Made by a program: the position numbers and the translations under genes. Of a stretch of DNA of 64,000 nt, positions 54,914 through 63,106 are shown piece by piece. The notes under the pieces are model-generated. The model was not told the origin of the DNA. It saw only the letters and a program-made list of their open reading frames with translations, and searched no databases. Source of the DNA: Rhodocyclaceae bacterium. Its GTDB lineage: Bacteria > Pseudomonadota > Gammaproteobacteria > Burkholderiales > Rhodocyclaceae. The stretch spans positions 1-64,000 of the forward strand of contig JALNXH010000019.1 of NCBI GenBank assembly GCA_023230455.1, in the 5' to 3' direction. Every line of letters starts with the position of its first letter. The first letter of the stretch is position 1.

Positions 54914-55495
54914 ATGTTTCAGGTGCGGATACACGGTCGCGGCGGTCAAGGTGTGGTCACCGCGGCAGAGATGCTGTCGGCGGCGGCCTTCGACGAGGGA
55001 CGCCATGCGCAGGCATTTCCCAGCTTCGGTTCGGAGCGCACCGGCGCGCCGGTGGTGGCCTTCTGCCGCATCGACGACCGCGAGATTCGCTTGCGCGAGC
55101 CGGTGATGGAACCCGATGCCCTGATCATCCAGGACCCGACGCTGCTGCACCAGGTCGATGTTTTCTCCGGCCTCAAGCGCGGCGGCTACATCCTGATCAA
55201 CACCGGCAAGAGCTTCGCCGAACTCGGTCTGGGTGATTACGTCCGCGACTGGCCCGCCGAACGCCTGTGCACGGTGCCGGCGACCGAAATCGCACTGCGC
55301 CACGTCGCCCGGCCGATGCCCAACGTGCCGCTGCTGGCCGGCTTTGCCGCGATGTCCGGGTTGATCCGGCTGGAGTCGGTGTGCAAGGCGATCGAGGAGC
55401 GCTTTGCCGCGAAGCTGGCGGCGGCCAACATCGCCGCCGCCGAGGAGGCCTACCGCATCGTCAAGGACGAGGTAAAGGAGACGCTGCATGCTTAA
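54914..55495 (+). CDS. 2-oxoacid:acceptor oxidoreductase, gamma subunit
   Basis: The 193-residue gamma subunit of a CoA-dependent 2-oxoacid:ferredoxin (acceptor) oxidoreductase. It has 'VRIHGRGGQGVVTAAEMLSA' (residues 4-23), 'RHAQAFPSFGSERTGAPVVA' and 'LLAGFAAMSGLI', hallmarks of PorG. GGAGGG stands before the ATG at 54914. It starts a four-subunit operon divergent from aceE, and its end overlaps the alpha gene by 8 bases. Pyruvate or phenylglyoxylate are possible substrates; see the other subunits. Confidence 0.9.
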   Translation: MFQVRIHGRGGQGVVTAAEMLSAAAFDEGRHAQAFPSFGSERTGAPVVAFCRIDDREIRLREPVMEPDALIIQDPTLLHQVDVFSGLKRGGYILINTGKSFAELGLGDYVRDWPAERLCTVPATEIALRHVARPMPNVPLLAGFAAMSGLIRLESVCKAIEERFAAKLAAANIAAAEEAYRIVKDEVKETLHA

Positions 55496-56741
55496 ACAGA
55501 CCGAAGGCTCCCGCGCCGTCGCCGAGGCCGTGGCACTGTGCCGGCCGGAAGTGATCTGCGCCTATCCGATCTCGCCGCAGACCCACATCGTCGAAGCGCT
55601 CGGCGAAAGCGTGAAGGATGGCACGCTGACGTCGTGCGAATTCATCAATGTCGAAAGTGAGTTCGCCGCGATGAGCGTGGCCATCGGCGCCTCCGCCGCC
55701 GGCGCGCGCAGCTATACGGCGACGGCCAGCCAGGGCCTGCTGTTCATGGCCGAAGCGGTGTACAACGCGTCCGGCCTCGGCCTGCCGATCGTGATGACCC
55801 TGGCCAACCGCGCCATCGGTGCGCCGATCAACATCTGGAACGACCACTCCGACGCGATGTCGATGCGCGATTCGGGCTGGCTCCAGCTCTTTGCCGAGAC
55901 CAACCAGGAAGCGGTGGATCTGCACATCCAGGCCTTCCGTTTGGGCGAGGAACTGTCGATGCCGGTGATGGTGTGCATGGACGGCTTCATCCTCACCCAT
56001 GCCTATGAGCGCGTGGACATGCCGAGCCAGGCGCAGGTGGATGCCTACCTGCCACCCTACGTGCCGCGCCAGGTGCTCGATCCGGCCGCACCGGTATCCA
56101 TCGGCGCCATGGTCGGGCCGGAGACCTTCATGGAAGTGCGCTACCTCGCCCACGCCAAGCAGATGCAGGCGCTGGAGCGCATTCCGCAATTGGCGGCCGA
56201 GTTCAAACAGATATTCGGCCGCGACAGCGGCGGCCTCACGCACACCTACCAGGCCGAGGGCGCCGAAACCATGGTGGTGGCAATGGGTTCGGTGCTCGGC
56301 ACGATCAAGGACGTGGTCGATGAAATGCGCGCCGACGGCCACGCCATCGGCGTACTCGGCATCACCAGCTATCGCCCCTTTCCGCTCACCGCAGTGCGCG
56401 CCGCCTTGAAGAGCGCGAAGCGCGTGGTGATCCTGGAAAAGAGCCTGGCGGTAGGCATCGGCGGCATCCTTTCCACCGACGTGCGCATGGCCCTGTCGGG
56501 GCTGCACCTGCACGGCTACACAGTGATCGCCGGCCTCGGCGGACGTTCCATCACCAAGAAGTCATTGCATGGCTTGTTCCGTCAGGCGGAGCAGGATGCG
56601 CTCGAACATACGACCTTCCTCGACCTCGACTGGAACATCGTTAACAAACAACTCGAACGGGAACGCCAGACCCGACACTCCGGCCCCGTGGCCGAAAACC
56701 TGTTGCGCGACCAAGGGGTCGTGGCGGCGAAGATTGGGTAG
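55488..56741 (+). CDS. 2-oxoacid:acceptor oxidoreductase, alpha subunit
   Basis: The 417-residue alpha subunit. The N-terminal pyrimidine-binding domain has 'TEGSRAVAEAVALCRPEVIC' and 'AYPISPQTHIVEALGE', the catalytic-loop Glu in 'FINVESEFAAMSVAIGASAA', 'ARSYTATASQGLLFMAEAVY' and 'MTLANRAIGAPINIWNDHSD'; the C-terminal half has 'MGSVLGTIKDVVDEMRADG' and 'VVILEKSLAVGIGGIL'. AAGGAG lies 8 bases before the ATG. The beta subunit, normally next, comes only after two unrelated genes (HNH and BRO-N). Confidence 0.93.
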   Translation: MLKQTEGSRAVAEAVALCRPEVICAYPISPQTHIVEALGESVKDGTLTSCEFINVESEFAAMSVAIGASAAGARSYTATASQGLLFMAEAVYNASGLGLPIVMTLANRAIGAPINIWNDHSDAMSMRDSGWLQLFAETNQEAVDLHIQAFRLGEELSMPVMVCMDGFILTHAYERVDMPSQAQVDAYLPPYVPRQVLDPAAPVSIGAMVGPETFMEVRYLAHAKQMQALERIPQLAAEFKQIFGRDSGGLTHTYQAEGAETMVVAMGSVLGTIKDVVDEMRADGHAIGVLGITSYRPFPLTAVRAALKSAKRVVILEKSLAVGIGGILSTDVRMALSGLHLHGYTVIAGLGGRSITKKSLHGLFRQAEQDALEHTTFLDLDWNIVNKQLERERQTRHSGPVAENLLRDQGVVAAKIG

Positions 56742-56752
56742 GGGTCGGCTAT

Positions 56753-57337
56753 ATGGAATATTTGTCGTTGTTCCGGATGCCAACTCCGATGAAGATTACC
56801 GGGCGGTCTTCAAGCATCACAAACGCTTTTATCAACTCGATTGTTCCGGTAGTACTGCCAAGTGCGGAAGAGATGAAGCAAGCCCTCGATCTACTCGGAA
56901 TGACTCCAGATACTTTCCAGTGTGCGTATTGCGGTGGCGTTGCCTCCGAATGGGATCACCTCCGGCCACTCGTCAAAGACAAAAAGCCGACTGGCTATAT
57001 CTCTGAGATTCGCAATCTCGTTCCGTCCTGTGGCAAGTGCAATCAGTCGAAGGGTAATAAAGGCTGGAAAACTTGGATGGAAAGCACTGCCAAATTGTCA
57101 CCAACAAAACGTGAGATCAAAGACGTTGCGGAGAGAGTGAATCGACTAGAGGCTTATGAAAACTGGGGCGTGCCTATCCAGATTAATTTTGAGAAGGAAG
57201 TAGACAAAGACCTTTGGTCCCAGCATTGGCAAAACTGCGAAAAAGTGCAGGCGATCATGCGTGAGTCGCAGGAACTTGCCACGAAAATTAAATTCGCGGT
57301 GGCGCGTGCTTATGAAGTAAAAGCACTTGACCGCTAG
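56753..57337 (+). CDS. HNH endonuclease-type protein
   Basis: A 194-residue protein with an HNH nuclease core: zinc pair 'CAYCG' (Cys57, Cys60), catalytic 'EWDHLRPL' (Asp68-His69), and 'NLVPSCGKCNQSKGNK' (Asn88, Cys93, Cys96, Asn97). The rest is charged and helical. Stand-alone HNH proteins of this type are found in mobile DNA, restriction and anti-phage settings. Its base composition is plainly less GC-rich than the flanking oxidoreductase genes, pointing to transfer. Start is uncertain: ATG 56753, 56777 or 56789, none with a good ribosome site. It starts 11 bases after the alpha-subunit stop. Confidence 0.85.
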   Translation: MEYLSLFRMPTPMKITGRSSSITNAFINSIVPVVLPSAEEMKQALDLLGMTPDTFQCAYCGGVASEWDHLRPLVKDKKPTGYISEIRNLVPSCGKCNQSKGNKGWKTWMESTAKLSPTKREIKDVAERVNRLEAYENWGVPIQINFEKEVDKDLWSQHWQNCEKVQAIMRESQELATKIKFAVARAYEVKALDR

Positions 57338-57375
57338 GGACAGTCACTTGCAGCATTTTTTTCCGAGATAAGCGT

Positions 57376-58308
57376 ATGAACAAGAAAATCACAAAACAGG
57401 ATGCTTCTGCTGATCATCTTGTCGTATTCCAGGAAACGGCTATCCGGCGTACTTGGCACAACGAAGCGTGGTGGTTTTCCGTGGTCGATGTGTGTAGCGT
57501 ACTGACCGGGAGCCCCGATGCCGGGGCCTACTGGCGCAAGCTGAAACAGCGGTTGGGTGCGGAGGGCAGCGAAGTCGTGACGTTTTGTCACGGGTTGAAA
57601 CTCGAAGCTCCGGATGGCAAGCAGCGCGTAACCGATTGCGCCAATACCGAGGGTTTGTTCCGCATCGTCCAATCCATTCCCTCGCCCCGCGCGGAACCAT
57701 TCAAGCGCTGGCTGGCGCAAGTGGGTTACGAGCGAGTGAAGGAAATCGAAAATCCGGAATTGGCCAGCGCCCGTGCCCGCGCGCTGTATCAGGCCAAGGG
57801 CTACCCGCAGGCGTGGATCGAGAAGCGCTTGCGCTCCATCGCCGTGCGCGGCGAACTGACCGACGAGTGGAAAGAGCGTGGCGTCAAGGAGGGTAGAGAA
57901 TATTCCATCCTGACCGCCGAAATCGCTCGCGCGACCTTCGGCGTCACTCCCGGCGCGCATAGCCGGCTCAAGGGGCTGGACAAGGTGAAAACCGGCAACA
58001 ATCTGCGCGACCATATGACCGATCTGGAACTGATCTTCACCATGCTGGGCGAAGCCGGGACCACGGAAATCGCCCGGCGCAAGGACGCTCAGGGTTTTGT
58101 CGACAACCGCCGGGCCGCCAAGGAAGGCGGCGCCATCGCCGGCGATGCGCGCAAGGCGCTGGAAGCGAAAAGCGGCAAGCCGGTGGTGAGCAAAGACAAC
58201 TACCTGGCGCCGCCTGTCGAATCGGGTAGGCTCGTTGAAGTCGCAGCTGCCGTGCTTCCGAAAAAATCCAAAGCAGCGAAAGCAAAGCGCAAGGAGGCCA
58301 AAACATGA
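57376..58308 (+). CDS. BRO-N domain protein (phage antirepressor-like)
   Basis: A 310-residue protein with an N-terminal BRO-N domain (residues ~15-115): 'IRRTWHNEAWWFSVVDVCSV' then 'GAYWRKLKQRLGAEGSEVVT', 'GKQRVTDCANTEGLFRIVQS', 'EPFKRWLAQVGYERV'. BRO-N domains bind DNA in phage antirepressors and related regulators. The middle (~125-240) resembles the C-terminal part of DinD/BRO relatives ('SKTPGAHS'-like 'VTPGAHSRLKGLDKVKTGNN', 'NLRDHMTDLELIFTMLGEAG'), followed by a Lys/Ala-rich basic tail. 38 bases after the HNH gene; together they form a two-gene insert. Confidence 0.83.
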   Translation: MNKKITKQDASADHLVVFQETAIRRTWHNEAWWFSVVDVCSVLTGSPDAGAYWRKLKQRLGAEGSEVVTFCHGLKLEAPDGKQRVTDCANTEGLFRIVQSIPSPRAEPFKRWLAQVGYERVKEIENPELASARARALYQAKGYPQAWIEKRLRSIAVRGELTDEWKERGVKEGREYSILTAEIARATFGVTPGAHSRLKGLDKVKTGNNLRDHMTDLELIFTMLGEAGTTEIARRKDAQGFVDNRRAAKEGGAIAGDARKALEAKSGKPVVSKDNYLAPPVESGRLVEVAAAVLPKKSKAAKAKRKEAKT

Positions 58309-58348
58309 AGGTTGTTGACGCCGCCTCTTATTTCAAACGGTGACCCCC

Positions 58349-59344
58349 ATGAGCCATCAACCCGTCAAGTTCTATCAGACCGGCACCTTCACCGTCGGCA
58401 ATCGTCTGCTCGCGCCGGAGCAGCGCAGCGTGCAGGCTTCGGCCAAGCGTTACAACTCGCTCAACTCGGGGCACCGTGCCTGCCAGGGTTGCGGCGAGGC
58501 GCTCGGCGCGCGCTATGCGATCGATGCGGCGATGGAGGCGACGCACGGCCAGTTGGTGGCGGCGAATGCCACCGGTTGCCTGGAGGTGTTCTCCACGCCC
58601 TATCCGGAAACCTCCTGGCAGGTGCCGTGGATTCATTCGCTGTTCGGCAACACCGCTGCGGTGGCCACCGGCATCGCCGCTGCGCTGCGCGTCAAGGGCA
58701 AGGCGGTGCGCGTGGTGGCGCAGGGTGGCGATGGCGGCACTACCGATATCGGTTTCGGCTGCCTGTCCGGCATGTTCGAGCGCAACGACGATGTGCTCTA
58801 CATCTGCTACGACAATCAGGGCTACATGAACACGGGGGTGCAGCGTTCCAGCGCCACGCCGCCGGCGGCGCGCACGGCGACAACGATGGCGGTCGGCGTC
58901 GAGCCGGGCAATGTTTTCGGCCAGGGTAAGTTCGTTCCCGCCATCGCCATGGCGCATGAGATCCCCTATGTCGCCACCGCCACCGTGGCCGATCTGCGCG
59001 ACCTCGAAGCCAAGGTGGCGCGGGCCATGGAACTGCATGGCGCGCGCTACATCCACATCCTCGTGCCCTGTCCGCTGGGCTGGGGCAGCGCCTCCGACCA
59101 GACCATCCAGATGGCACGGCTGGCCAAGGAGACGGGCCTGTTCCCGGTGTTCGAAGCCGAGGGTGGCGAAATCAAGTCGGCGCTGAAAATCCGTAAGCCG
59201 CTGCCGGTAGAAGACTATTTGCGGCCGCAGAAACGCTATGCCCATCTGTTCGCGCCGACCTTGCGTGCCGATGTGATCGAGCGGTTGCAAGGGATCGCGG
59301 ACCGCAATATCCGCAAATACGGATTGCTGGAAGAAAACCCCTAA
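58349..59344 (+). CDS. 2-oxoacid:acceptor oxidoreductase, beta subunit (TPP-binding)
   Basis: The 331-residue beta subunit that binds thiamin diphosphate and a [4Fe-4S] cluster. It has 'HRACQGCGEALGARYAIDAA' with CxxC, 'NATGCLEVFSTPYPETSWQV' with a third Cys, the TPP motif 'VVAQGGDGGTTDIGFGCLSG' ... 'ICYDNQGYMNTG' and 'SSATPPAARTATT', typical of pyruvate:ferredoxin-type enzymes. The ATG at 58349 is used; a GTG three codons earlier is possible. No good ribosome site is seen, as expected if the gene was once coupled to the alpha gene and has lost that contact. Confidence 0.92.
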   Translation: MSHQPVKFYQTGTFTVGNRLLAPEQRSVQASAKRYNSLNSGHRACQGCGEALGARYAIDAAMEATHGQLVAANATGCLEVFSTPYPETSWQVPWIHSLFGNTAAVATGIAAALRVKGKAVRVVAQGGDGGTTDIGFGCLSGMFERNDDVLYICYDNQGYMNTGVQRSSATPPAARTATTMAVGVEPGNVFGQGKFVPAIAMAHEIPYVATATVADLRDLEAKVARAMELHGARYIHILVPCPLGWGSASDQTIQMARLAKETGLFPVFEAEGGEIKSALKIRKPLPVEDYLRPQKRYAHLFAPTLRADVIERLQGIADRNIRKYGLLEENP

Positions 59345-59421
59345 CCGCGGGGGCCACAGGGACACGGGGGAAACCATGACGATGAAAATGTTGTCCCCGT
59401 GCTCCCCGTGTCCCCCGCGGT
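59344..59421. repeat. Long imperfect palindrome between beta and flavoprotein genes
   Basis: ACCGCGGGGG-CCACAGGGACACGGGG is mirrored by CCCCGTGCTCCCCGTGTCCCCCGCGGT, about 26-28 bases per arm with a few mismatches, around a ~22-base A/T-richer loop. It fills the gap before the flavoprotein gene. It looks like a dispersed palindromic element rather than a terminator (no T-tract). Confidence 0.8.
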
Positions 59422-59439
59422 GAAACCTGAGGTTCAACT

Positions 59440-61068
59440 ATGGACAAACCTTTCGCCATCACCCTCGACGTCGGCTCCTCGCTCGCCAACCACACCGGCT
59501 CCTGGCGCACCCGACGGCCTGTCTATGTGGATCGGCTGCCGCCCTGCAACGCCACCTGCCCGGCCGGCGAGAACATCCAGGGCTGGCTGTTCCATGCCGA
59601 GTCGGGCGATTATGAAACCGCCTGGCGCAAGCTCACCGAGGAGAACCCGCTGCCGGCGATCATGGGCCGGGTCTGCTACCACCCCTGCGAGGGCGCCTGC
59701 AATCGCGGCCGGCTCGACGAGTCGGTGGGCATCAATGCAGTGGAACGTTTTCTCGGCGACGAGGCGCTGAAACTGGGCTGGCGCTTTGATGCGCCGGCTG
59801 CCGCCAGCGGCAAACGCGTGCTGGTGGTGGGCTCGGGGCCGGCGGGGCTGGCTGCCGCCTACCATCTGGTGCGCAGCGGCCACGCAGTGGAAATCCGCGA
59901 AGCGGCGGCCCAAGCGGGAGGCATGATGCGCTACGGCATCCCCAAATACCGGTTGCCGCGGGACGTGCTCGATGCCGAGATCGCACGCATTGTCGAACTC
60001 GGCGTGAAACTGCGCCTGAACCAGCCGGTCGAGGAACTGGAGCCTCTGCTGGGCGAATTCGATGCGGTGTTCCTCGGCGTCGGCGCCCATTTGGCGAAGC
60101 GTGCCTACATTCCCGCCGGCGACGCCAGCCGCATCCTCGATGCGGTCTCGGTGCTGCACGGCATGGAAGGTTCGACCGATGAATTGAAGCCCCTGCTCGG
60201 CCGCCATGTGGTGGTTTACGGCGGCGGCAACACGGCGATCGACGTGGCGCGCACAGCGAAGCGCCTCGGCGCCGAGGAATCCATCGTTGTCTACCGGCGC
60301 AGCCGCGAAAAAATGCCGGCCCACGCCTTCGAGGTGGAAGAAGCCTTGCAGGAGGGCGTGCAGATGAAATGGCTGGCGACGGTTAAAGAGGCCGGGGCGG
60401 GCGAAGTGATGGTCGAGCGAATGGTGCTCGACGAAAAGGGGTTCCCCCAGCCAACCGGCGAATTCGAGCGCATCGAGGCCGATTCGCTGGTGTTGGCGCT
60501 GGGTCAGGAGACCGACCTGTCGCTGCTGCAAAAGCTCGCCGGACTGAACATCCGCGACGGCCTGGTCGAAGTGGATGCCGGCATGATGACCGGCCATCGC
60601 GGAGTCTTCGCCGGCGGCGACATGGTGGGCAATGAACGCACCGTGACCGCTGCCATCGGCCACGGCAAGAAGGCCGCGCGTCACATCGACGCCTGGCTGC
60701 GCAGCGAACCGCGGGTGCCGGCGCCCAAGCACGCACTGGCGACGTTCGAGAACCTGAACACCTGGTACTACGCCGACGCGCCGAAAACCATGCGTCCGAT
60801 GCTGGATATCGTCCGTCGCCAGTCCACCTTCGACGAGGTGCTGGGCGGGCTTTCCGAAGAAAATGCCCGCTTCGAAGCCCGCCGCTGTCTGTCCTGCGGC
60901 AACTGCTTCGAGTGCGACAACTGCTACGGCGTCTGCCCCGACAATGCGGTAATCAAGCTCGGGCCGGGCAAGCGCTTCCAGTTCAACTACGATTACTGCA
61001 AGGGCTGCGGCCTATGCGTAGCGGAATGCCCCTGCGGCGCCATCGATACCATGGCGGAGGATATTTAG
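59440..61068 (+). CDS. GltD-like FAD/NAD(P) oxidoreductase with two C-terminal [4Fe-4S] clusters
   Basis: A 542-residue electron-transfer subunit. The N-terminal Cys region ('PCNATCPAGENIQGWLFHAE', 'GRVCYHPCEGACNRGRLDES') and the domain with FAD site 'VLVVGSGPAGLAAAYHLVRS' and NAD(P) site 'VVVYGGGNTAIDVARTAKRL' are those of glutamate-synthase small subunits. The C-terminus has a bacterial ferredoxin domain: 'CLSCGNCFECDNC' ... 'CPDNAV' and 'CKGCGLCVAECPCGAI'. This arrangement matches the flavoprotein of NAD-linked 2-oxoacid oxidoreductases such as phenylglyoxylate:acceptor oxidoreductase; the usual separate delta ferredoxin appears to be fused here. It probably passes electrons to NAD(P)+. 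Confidence 0.88.
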   Translation: MDKPFAITLDVGSSLANHTGSWRTRRPVYVDRLPPCNATCPAGENIQGWLFHAESGDYETAWRKLTEENPLPAIMGRVCYHPCEGACNRGRLDESVGINAVERFLGDEALKLGWRFDAPAAASGKRVLVVGSGPAGLAAAYHLVRSGHAVEIREAAAQAGGMMRYGIPKYRLPRDVLDAEIARIVELGVKLRLNQPVEELEPLLGEFDAVFLGVGAHLAKRAYIPAGDASRILDAVSVLHGMEGSTDELKPLLGRHVVVYGGGNTAIDVARTAKRLGAEESIVVYRRSREKMPAHAFEVEEALQEGVQMKWLATVKEAGAGEVMVERMVLDEKGFPQPTGEFERIEADSLVLALGQETDLSLLQKLAGLNIRDGLVEVDAGMMTGHRGVFAGGDMVGNERTVTAAIGHGKKAARHIDAWLRSEPRVPAPKHALATFENLNTWYYADAPKTMRPMLDIVRRQSTFDEVLGGLSEENARFEARRCLSCGNCFECDNCYGVCPDNAVIKLGPGKRFQFNYDYCKGCGLCVAECPCGAIDTMAEDI

Positions 61069-61212
61069 CCGTAGGCGGGAGCCGCGCACGACCAAGTGAT
61101 TGACCGAAACGCGTGGGCCGGACGATACTTCGGCTCCAATACTCAACAGACCGTTTCCTGGGACATTCAGGCCACGGTCGATCAAAACAAACCGTCTAAA
61201 GGAGTCCCCGCC

Positions 61213-61875
61213 ATGTCCCGATCACGCGCATCCGTTCTCTCGGCACTGCTGCTGACCAGCGTCTTTGTTTCGCTGGCTGCGCAGGCGCAACATCCCAGCA
61301 CGGCCGCGCAGGCGGACAACTATGCGGTGTACATCCTCGAACGGTCGAAATCACCGGTCAACCAGCAGATCATGGCCCTGATCGGCAAAAAGGACTTCAA
61401 GGGACTGCGCAACCTGATCAAAAAAGGGACATCCATCGACGAAGCCGATAACAAGGGATGCCGGCCGATCCATTACGCCGCCTATATGGGCAGCCTCGAG
61501 GCGATGAAAATTTTCGCAGCCAACCGCGCCGATTTGAAAGCCAGCACGTTCGGCAGATGGAGCGCACTGCACTACGCTGCGCTGGGCGGCCATACCGAGG
61601 TCATCGATTTCCTGGTTGCGTCCGGCGTCCCCATCGACATCGTCGATTCCGGCGGCGAAAGCCCGCTGTTCTACGCCGTCGAATCGGGCCACATGGCCAC
61701 AGTGCAATGGCTGATTGAGCACGGTGCAAACATCAACCACGAAAACAGGAAGGGCGATACTCCGCTTTCGGTCGCCATCGAAAATGGCCATCGTCGGCTC
61801 GTCGAATATCTGCGGCAGCTTGGCGCCGCCGAAAGATCGGGCGAAGCGCAGGACACGCGCGGCGCAATTGAATGA
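61213..61875 (+). CDS. Exported ankyrin-repeat protein
   Basis: A 220-residue protein with a Sec signal peptide ('VLSALLLTSVFVSLAAQAQ', cleavage near residue 26), then five to six ankyrin repeats from ~residue 55 on: 'GCRPIHYAAYMGSLEAMKIF', 'RWSALHYAALGGHTEVIDFL', 'GESPLFYAVESGHMATVQWL', 'GDTPLSVAIENGHRRLVEYL'. Ankyrin solenoids bind proteins; a periplasmic partner is expected but unknown. AAAGGAG precedes the ATG at 61213; a longer start at 61096 would bury the signal peptide. Confidence 0.87.
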   Translation: MSRSRASVLSALLLTSVFVSLAAQAQHPSTAAQADNYAVYILERSKSPVNQQIMALIGKKDFKGLRNLIKKGTSIDEADNKGCRPIHYAAYMGSLEAMKIFAANRADLKASTFGRWSALHYAALGGHTEVIDFLVASGVPIDIVDSGGESPLFYAVESGHMATVQWLIEHGANINHENRKGDTPLSVAIENGHRRLVEYLRQLGAAERSGEAQDTRGAIE

Positions 61876-62040
61876 ATCCGCAACACACGGGTTGCACATC
61901 GGCACAATTAGGCGTAGAAAGAAACCGACGTTCCGTATGACCAACCGAAAGGGGCGCGATTATCGAGAAGGCACGTTGCAATTGATGACTGCGAAGTACC
62001 CATACCGGGCAACCCGGAAAGCGATGCGCAATGCATCGAA

Positions 62041-62067
62041 AAAAACGCCGCGCAATGCGGCGTTTTT
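62041..62067 (+). terminator. Rho-independent terminator in the 361-base gap before folD
   Basis: AAAAACGCCGC-GCAAT-GCGGCGTTTTT: an 11-bp stem flanked by A and T runs, so usable in both directions. The remainder of 61876-62236 shows no supportable gene. Confidence 0.9.
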
Positions 62068-62135
62068 CATTTGCGGCGAGGTTTCTGCCGACGGCGACTG
62101 AATGACGACTCCTTGACCGGCTTCCGGATGCCCTC

Positions 62136-62164
62136 TGGACGACCATCGCCGTAACCGGGATAAT
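62136..62164 (+). promoter_or_regulatory. Candidate sigma-70 promoter for folD-purE-purK
   Basis: TGGACG, 17 bases, GATAAT: -10 matches 5 of 6, -35 matches 4 of 6, with ideal spacing, 72 bases before folD. No PurR-like palindrome was recognised near it. Confidence 0.5.
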
Positions 62165-62236
62165 TTGGTTTTAACAACCTGCGTTCCGGTGCTTACTCCG
62201 GCGCGGGTTAAATTTTTTCCGGAGCCGAGTTCTCAA

Positions 62237-63106
62237 ATGACTGCCCGAATTCTTGACGGCAACGCCCTTTCCGCCCAGGTACGCGGCCAATTGGCCGAAC
62301 GCGCCGCCGCGCTCAAGGCACGCGGTGTGACGCCCTGCCTCGCCGTGATCCTGGTCGGAGAAGATCCCGCCTCGGCAGTGTATGTGCGCAACAAGGTGGC
62401 CGGTTGCGAAAAAGTCGGCATGCGTTCGATCAAGGACGTCTACCCCATCAACGCCGCGCAGGAGACCGTACTGGCGCGAATCACCGAACTGAATGCCGAT
62501 CCCGCAGTACATGGCATCCTGGTCCAACTGCCGCTGCCCAAGCATTTCGATGCCGAGGCCGTGCTTGAAGCCATCGCACCGGAAAAGGACGTGGACGGCT
62601 TCCATGCCGACAACGTCGGTGCGCTGATGCAGGGTACGCCGCGCTTCATTCCGTGCACGCCCTACGGCGTGATGAAAATGCTGGAGAGCGAAAAGGTCGC
62701 CTTGAAAGGTGCGGAAGCAGTGATCGTCGGCCGCAGCAACATCGTCGGCAAACCGATGTCGATGCTGCTGCTACAGGCGGGTTGTACCGTCACCGTCTGC
62801 CATTCGCAGACCCGCGACCTGGCCTTCCATACCCGCCGTGCCGACGTACTGGTCGCTGCGGTCGGACGGCCGAAGATGATTACCGGTGACATGATCAAGC
62901 CCGGTGCGACGGTGATCGACGTCGGCATCAATCGCCAGCAATCCGGGCCGGATGCCGGCAAGCTGTGCGGCGACGTCGATTTCGAAACGGCCAAGGAAGT
63001 TGCCGGCCTGATTACTCCCGTGCCCGGTGGCGTTGGCCCGATGACCATCACCATGCTGCTTACCAACACGCTGGAAGCGGCCGAACGTGCCCGAGGGAAA
63101 TCATGA
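62237..63106 (+). CDS. folD: Methylenetetrahydrofolate dehydrogenase/cyclohydrolase
   Basis: Bifunctional NADP-linked enzyme that interconverts methylene-, methenyl- and formyl-tetrahydrofolate, supplying formyl groups to purines. The 289 residues include 'CLAVILVGEDPASAVYVRNK' with catalytic Tyr and Lys, 'GILVQLPLPKHFDAEAVLEA', 'KDVDGFHADNVGAL', 'VIVGRSNIVGKPMSMLLLQA' (NADP loop) and 'VIDVGINRQQSGPDAGKLCG'. The ATG at 62237 opens the folD N-terminus. It overlaps purE by 4 bases (ATGA). Confidence 0.96.
   Translation: MTARILDGNALSAQVRGQLAERAAALKARGVTPCLAVILVGEDPASAVYVRNKVAGCEKVGMRSIKDVYPINAAQETVLARITELNADPAVHGILVQLPLPKHFDAEAVLEAIAPEKDVDGFHADNVGALMQGTPRFIPCTPYGVMKMLESEKVALKGAEAVIVGRSNIVGKPMSMLLLQAGCTVTVCHSQTRDLAFHTRRADVLVAAVGRPKMITGDMIKPGATVIDVGINRQQSGPDAGKLCGDVDFETAKEVAGLITPVPGGVGPMTITMLLTNTLEAAERARGKS

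Noticed and set aside
54734..55489. 252-residue extension of aceE
   Set aside because: Antisense to the oxidoreductase gamma gene; the AceE N-terminus begins at 54733 and the size then matches known AceE.
61937..62101. Small frame beginning MTNRKGRDYREG
   Set aside because: No ribosome site, it runs through the rho-independent terminator, and its composition matches non-coding DNA.
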